Assembly: GCA_011372345.1 (NCBI GenBank)
Contig: DRTC01000165.1
Coordinates: forward strand, 1 to 5,358
Source: Candidatus Cloacimonadota bacterium
Lineage (GTDB): Bacteria; Cloacimonadota; Cloacimonadia; Cloacimonadales; TCS61
Direction: 5' to 3'
Length of the DNA stretch: 5,358 nucleotides
A program made the position numbers and the translations under genes. The notes beneath the pieces are model-generated. The model was not told where the DNA came from, searched no databases, and worked only from the letters and a program-made list of their open reading frames with translations. Of the stretch, positions 4,782-5,358 are shown piece by piece (the first letter of the stretch is position 1; each line of letters starts with the position of its first letter).

Positions 4782-5358
4782 ATGTCAAAAAAAGAACCAT
4801 ATGACGATAAAAAAGAAATAGTTTTGATGCAGGGCAATGAAGCGATAGCAAAAGGAGCTTTACAGGCAGGAATAAACTTCTATGCGGGATATCCGATCAC
4901 TCCCTCGACTGAAATCGCAGAAGTTCTTTCTCAAGAGTTACCGAAAAGAGGTGGTAAATTTATCCAGATGGAAGATGAAATTGCCGGTATTTCAGCGATA
5001 ATCGGAGCTTCTCTGGCCGGAGCAAAAGCTATGACTGCCACCAGCGGTCCCGGATTTTCCCTGATGTTGGAAGGAATCGGTTTTGCGAAAATGACGGAAA
5101 CTCCCTGCGTAGTCGTAAATGTGATGAGAGGAGGACCGAGTACAGGTTTACCGACAAGTCCTTCTCAAGGTGATATTATGCAATCGAGATGGGGAAATCA
5201 TGGCGATGCTCCTGCCATTGTTCTTTATCCGAACTCGGTACTGGAAAATTATGAATTGACGATCAGAGCTTTTAACCTGGCGGAAAAATACAGGACTTGT
5301 GTGGTCGTGTTAAGCGATGAAGTTTTGGGACACATGCGAGAGATGGTCGAACTTCCAA
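4782..5358 (+). CDS. korA: 2-oxoacid:ferredoxin oxidoreductase, alpha subunit (partial, 3' end outside window)
   Basis: This is the alpha subunit of a thiamine-diphosphate enzyme that oxidatively decarboxylates a 2-oxoacid to acyl-CoA with ferredoxin, or runs in reverse, in anaerobes. The 192 codons present cover the N-terminal domain: GNEAIAKGAL (18-27), the signature YAGYPITPSTEIAE (34-47), MEDEIAGISAIIGAS (63-77) with the conserved acidic pair, ATSGPGFSLM (86-95), and RGGPSTGLPT (116-125). These are typical of the KorA/VorA group. The protein begins with the alpha domain, not a fused gamma domain, so beta and gamma subunits are expected as separate genes downstream. The ATG at 4782 has GGAG seven bases upstream. 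The reading frame is intact to the edge; full-length relatives are about 350-390 residues, so roughly half is seen. Substrate cannot be settled from this part; 2-oxoglutarate is likeliest, branched-chain 2-oxoacids the alternative. Confidence 0.92.
   Translation, partial: MSKKEPYDDKKEIVLMQGNEAIAKGALQAGINFYAGYPITPSTEIAEVLSQELPKRGGKFIQMEDEIAGISAIIGASLAGAKAMTATSGPGFSLMLEGIGFAKMTETPCVVVNVMRGGPSTGLPTSPSQGDIMQSRWGNHGDAPAIVLYPNSVLENYELTIRAFNLAEKYRTCVVVLSDEVLGHMREMVELP

Noticed and set aside
4430..4837. 135-codon minus-strand frame
   Set aside because: Antisense to the ferredoxin subunit and the start of the alpha subunit, both securely identified.

Overview
The window is AT-rich bacterial chromosome with genes on both strands and wide, repeat-laden intergenic gaps. 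The gene content (an oxygen-sensitive 2-oxoacid:ferredoxin oxidoreductase operon, a lipoprotein with a carbohydrate-binding-like fold, and a standard bacterial UvrB) suggests an anaerobic Gram-negative-type bacterium. An AT-rich anaerobe of the FCB or Cloacimonadota kind would fit, but that placement is an impression from protein style and repeat flavour, not from a marker gene.

Layout, left to right. (1) Positions 1-35 may hold the first codons of a leftward gene that leaves the window. (2) Positions 36-593 carry no convincing gene. They hold a degenerate palindromic repeat (81-233), a cluster of 'TCGGTG' motifs on a 10-bp period (403-462), and a strong intrinsic terminator plus a second stem-loop (476-555) that close the leftward gene to the right. 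(3) Positions 594-1190, minus strand, encode a small lipoprotein. (4) Positions 1374-1919 are a small accessory island: a decayed response-regulator receiver domain (minus strand) bracketed by two copies of an 11-bp tandem motif. (5) Positions 1741-2140 are mostly non-coding, with one arm of a 19-bp inverted repeat and a 19-codon ORF with a strong Shine-Dalgarno site just before uvrB. (6) Positions 2141-4135 encode complete UvrB. (7) Positions 4136-4471 contain a 196-bp MITE-like element with 18-bp terminal inverted repeats, a 6-bp target duplication and an internal perfect 30-bp palindrome. (8) From 4472 to the right edge lies the start of a kor-type operon: a two-cluster ferredoxin subunit followed 10 bp later by the alpha subunit, which runs off the window.

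How the genes work together: the last two genes are subunits of one enzyme that interconverts 2-oxoacids and acyl-CoA with ferredoxin as electron carrier. UvrB is a stand-alone repair gene here, with no uvrA or uvrC beside it. The lipoprotein and the receiver remnant have no visible functional link to either.

I see no defence system, CRISPR array, toxin-antitoxin pair or RNA gene, and no clear new multi-gene system. The notable content is the non-autonomous mobile and repeat DNA in the gaps, above all the element at 4154-4349.
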